A stretch of 64,000 nt of DNA from Glomus cerebriforme (lineage: Eukaryota; Glomeromycota; Glomeromycetes; Glomerales; Glomeraceae), in NCBI GenBank assembly GCA_003550305.1, contig QKYT01000368.1, positions 1-64,000 on the forward strand, written 5' to 3'. Below are positions 61,237-64,000 of the stretch, piece by piece. The first letter of the stretch is position 1. The number at the start of each line of letters is the position of its first letter. The notes beneath the pieces are model-generated. The model was not told the origin of the DNA and made no database searches. It worked only from the letters and a program-made list of their open reading frames with translations. The position numbers and the translations under genes were made by a program.

Positions 61237-61583
61237 GGGGTGTCTGGATACAGGTCACATGATTTTTACTATATAATAATTTATCACCCCCCATGTCACA
61301 CCTCCTGTTTTCATTTTTTCTATTTATTCTAGGGATTTAGAATTTTTTCAAGGTATAAAATTATATTCATCACATTTATTCGTCACATCCTAATTTTGGC
61401 CAGATTTCATAATGCCAGCCAGAGTATCCTTTTTGGAATATTGTACTATGTTACGCCATCCAAAAAAAAAAATTTTATTTCTCTCAAAAATTGAATTTTG
61501 GGTTATACAAAATCCCAAAATGGCAATTTCACTGCAGATTATTTAATTCCAGTCAGAATTATGATCCTGTGTTCAGACACTCC
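61237..61583. mobile_element. Possible 350-bp TIR element
   Basis: GGGGTGTCTGGATACAGG at the left and complement GGAGTGTCTGAACACAGG at the right form imperfect inverted ends. The interior holds two ATTTTATTT/CCAAAA-rich stretches and no ORF. The target duplication is unclear, so the call is tentative. Confidence 0.45.
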
Positions 61584-61783
61584 GTATATAAATAGAAATT
61601 GCCTAAATATTTTTCAATTTAATTTAATTTTTCAGAAATTAATTCTAATAGAATAAAATTATCTATTTATTTATATAATTTATAATTAAACAATAGTTTT
61701 AAATCTTAATAATATAAAATTTAACTTCAGATAGAGTTTCTGTTTAAAATTAGGATATTTAAATATTTATTTGTAAATCATAA

Positions 61784-62318
61784 GTATCTTCACAAAATGC
61801 ATGATTAGGATTAAATTAGGATTGAGATTATGATCAGCTTAAGATTAAGATTAGCACTTTAATCTTAAATTCTTTAATTCACAAAAATCAGATTAAGATT
61901 ATATTAATATTAGTCAAATATTAATTTGAACCAAAATTTTGTGTAATATTAAATAAAATTTTTTTACTTTTTTTGGGTTTAAGGTAATATAAAATGCATA
62001 CCAATGCATTTCTTGCATATACATTTATAAGTAAAAATTCAATTAAAATTTTTCTATTATAAATACATACATACTTATGCACATTTATGCATAATTTCCT
62101 TTTAGGATAATATGCTAAACTTTGTGATTTTGATCCACCTAGTGGTTCACTTGGTTTTTCATTCCTAATCTTACTTAATGAGTAAGATTGAAAATTTATA
62201 TAAAATTTCAATCATGATTAGCTTGAGATTAAGTTTAATCTTAATCATGTTTTTTGTGAAGTCAGATTAACCACTAATCTTAATTTTAATCTCAATCACA
62301 CATTTTGTGAAGACACCC
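61784..62318. mobile_element. 535-bp non-autonomous TIR element
   Basis: The left end GTATCTTCACAAAATGCATGA and complement of the right end, GGTGTCTTCACAAAATGTGTGA, form inverted repeats of about 35 bp with GATTAGGATTAAA-like continuation. The interior repeats AAGATTAAGATTAG motifs in both orientations. A 96-codon minus-strand frame (61921-62211) lies inside but resembles no known protein. Flanks share AAAATTAG(G)ATATTTAAATAT, perhaps an older duplication. Confidence 0.65.
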
Positions 62319-62353
62319 CATATAAAATTAGATATTTAAATATCATTAAATAT

Positions 62354-62463
62354 GATTTGAATATATCATGTGATTTGAATATATCATTTAGATTTAAATA
62401 TATCATATAGATTTAAATATGTTATGTAGATTCAAATATGTCATGTGATTTGAATAATTCAAA
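62354..62463. repeat. Minisatellite, 18-19 bp unit, six copies
   Basis: Tandem units of the form GATTTGAATATATCATGT, alternating with GATTTAAATATATCATATA and GATTCAAATATGTCATGT. Confidence 0.8.
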
Positions 62464-62578
62464 TATGATTAAAATTATCTTGATTAATTAGTAAAATAAT
62501 TTTTGTGTAATTTTAAATTAACTAATTTAATAAACAATAATGTGTTAAAAATTAAAGTTCAAATTACTCATTACTTTT

Positions 62579-63079
62579 TTAGATCCTAAATCTAAAAAAT
62601 CAGCATATTTTAATTTGACTAAAAGGTAAGAAGCAACTACTTTATTTATAAAAAAGTATGAGACATATAATTTGAAAAATAAAACTAATATTGAAGAGAA
62701 AAAGAAAGATGAAGGAAATGATAAAGATGATGAAAGAGGAGATAAAAGAAAAGATAAAAATAAGCCAGATGATTTTGATTTAAATAAATCTTTAATAGAT
62801 AGTATTTTTAGAGAAGGAAGTAGTAATGAAAAAGAGAATGAAGTTGATGAATATTTAAGACTTAAGCCAGTTAGAAATATTAATCTATTGTCTTGATAAA
62901 AAACTAATAAAAATAAATTTCCATTTTTAAATAAATTATTTAAAGAGCTTTTTGGAATTTCTGCTACATCAGTTCTTTCAAAAAGATTATTTTCTGATGT
63001 AGAAAATTTAATTACAAATAAACATAGCAATTTAAACCCAAAAAGTAAAGAAATTGATTTTTTTAAAAATAAATACTAA
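62579..63079 (+). pseudogene. hAT transposase C-terminal (dimerisation) fragment
   Basis: One frame from LDPKSKKSAYF to TAA at 63077 carries the end of a hAT transposase: DPxxK start, an acidic/Lys-rich linker, EVDEYLRL, TNKNKFPFLNKLFKELFGI, then SATSVLSKRLFSD and NLITNKHSNLNP, the hAT dimerisation signature. It is interrupted by TAA at about 62627 and by tandem stops TGA-TAA at 62894-62899. Those two stops fall where the family has the paired tryptophans of its WW motif. The catalytic part is absent, so this is a truncated, inactive copy. It could be related to the source of the hAT-type MITEs nearby, but no TIR was found. Confidence 0.85.
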
Positions 63080-63209
63080 TTTGCTTGACATTATATAATT
63101 GTTTATAATTTGTATTTTAAAATATGATATTAATAAAATTTTAATAAAAATTTATTTGCAACATTAATAAAAATGCATTTCAACTAGAAATAATTTCTTA
63201 AATATTAAT

Positions 63210-63600
63210 GTTCTTATACTTTTAATTTATTTTAATTTTTAAATAATTTACTTATTAAAAATCATTAATTAATTTAAATAATAAAATTAAGATCAATGTA
63301 TTCCAAACATTTCAGCTAAATTATGGTCAGATAATTTATTAATTAAATTTTTAAAAATTTTAATATACTATTTTATATTTTTTTAATATTTTTATTTATT
63401 TTGATTTTTAAATAATTTATTTATTAAATAATAATAATAAAGTAAATAAAATTACAAATGTTTTGGCCAGATTATTTGATGATAATTAGTCAGAAAATTT
63501 GTTAATTGAATTTTTAAAAATTTTAATATATTCCATAACTTTTTTAATCTTTTTAATTTATTTTGATTTTTAAATAATTTATTTATTAAAAAGAAATATT
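63210..63600. repeat. AT-rich tandem repeat, about 165-bp period
   Basis: TTTTTAAATAATTTA(C/T)TTATTA recurs at 63236, 63405 and 63567, with TTTTTAAAAATTTTAATATA between. About two and a half copies. Non-coding. Confidence 0.7.
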
Positions 63601-64000
63601 ATTAATTAATTAAAAAAATAAACTGATATTTGCTAAAATAATATAAATAAACAGCAATTGGCTAAATTTGAAAAATCATATAAGAAATTTGAATATCTAT
63701 TTAATATTCAAATATCCATTTAAGATTTGAATATCAGATAAGATTTAAATATTTGTTTGAGATTCAAATCATATTCGAATTTACATTTCAAATATTTTTA
63801 GATATCTGAATCTTATTTTGACTTTTAAACAGAAGCTTTAACTTCAGAACTTTTTGAAAAAAAATATACATAATTTAAATTATAAATAAATTAGTTTCTT
63901 AAAAAATAATAATTAAAATCATATAATTTTTTTTAGTTACACTATATAAAATTTTTCTATATAATTATATTTTCAAAAAAATTAACTCATATAAAAATTA
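63601..64000. other. AT-rich end of window
   Basis: No gene. Short ATTTGAATAT / ATATTCAAAT motifs in both orientations at 63685-63790 recall the minisatellite at 62354. Confidence 0.4.

Noticed and set aside
61921..62211. 96-codon minus-strand frame
   Set aside because: Lies entirely inside a non-autonomous TIR element and has no recognisable protein features.
62354..62463. Possible origin or centromere-type repeat
   Set aside because: Only six short degenerate AT units; no evidence beyond a minisatellite.

Overview
The window is fungal nuclear DNA: very AT-rich, with short GT-AG introns in almost every gene. It carries a chitin synthase, COX15, an FLX1-type mitochondrial carrier, a PFA4-type palmitoyltransferase and many transposon relics. 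Base composition, micro-introns and the repeat load suit an early-diverging fungus, most likely an arbuscular mycorrhizal Glomeromycotina such as Rhizophagus. That assignment is inference from style and gene content; no marker gene was compared. Scattered 'n' bases show it is a draft assembly.

Layout. 1-4,900 is repeat country: a 1.5-kb poly(A)-tailed retroposon with an exact 18-bp target duplication, then a 907-bp Mutator-like non-autonomous element. 4,902-27,478 is a compact gene block: LisH/CTLH-WD40 protein (-), chitin synthase (-), small RRM protein (+), BMT5 rRNA methyltransferase (+), ARP5 (-), cation-dependent mannose-6-phosphate-receptor-like protein (+), MND1 (-), POP7/Rpp20 (+), DEK_C-SWIB protein (-) and GAPDH (-). 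27,500-47,000 is gene-poor, with layered retroposons and TIR elements, a dead DDE transposase, and one intronless MYND-finger gene of higher GC content. 47,025-55,762 is a second gene block: PFA4-like DHHC enzyme (+), TLC-domain protein (-), isochorismatase-like hydrolase (-), COX15 (+), FLX1-like carrier (+). 55,763-64,000 is again repeats: two retroposons of one family in opposite orientation, one holding a hAT-type MITE, and a dead hAT transposase tail.

How the genes relate. They are mostly single-copy housekeeping genes rather than a pathway cluster. Several are tightly divergent: MND1/POP7 share 193 bp and the isochorismatase/COX15 pair shares 119 bp. COX15 and FLX1 are both mitochondrial and lie head to tail.

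Most notable. (1) At least eight poly(A)-tailed insertions; most show 14-20 bp target duplications, and in those checked AATAAA lies upstream of the tail, yet none shows a convincing ORF. They look like RNA polymerase II transcripts mobilised in trans by LINE machinery. (2) GAPDH can only be read with its conserved HLKGGAEK segment intact if a 2-nt and a 12-nt micro-exon are used; the isochorismatase gene needs a 10-nt micro-exon. (3) Nested MITEs with 8-bp hAT-type target duplications date the layers. I saw no convincing new defence or biosynthetic system.
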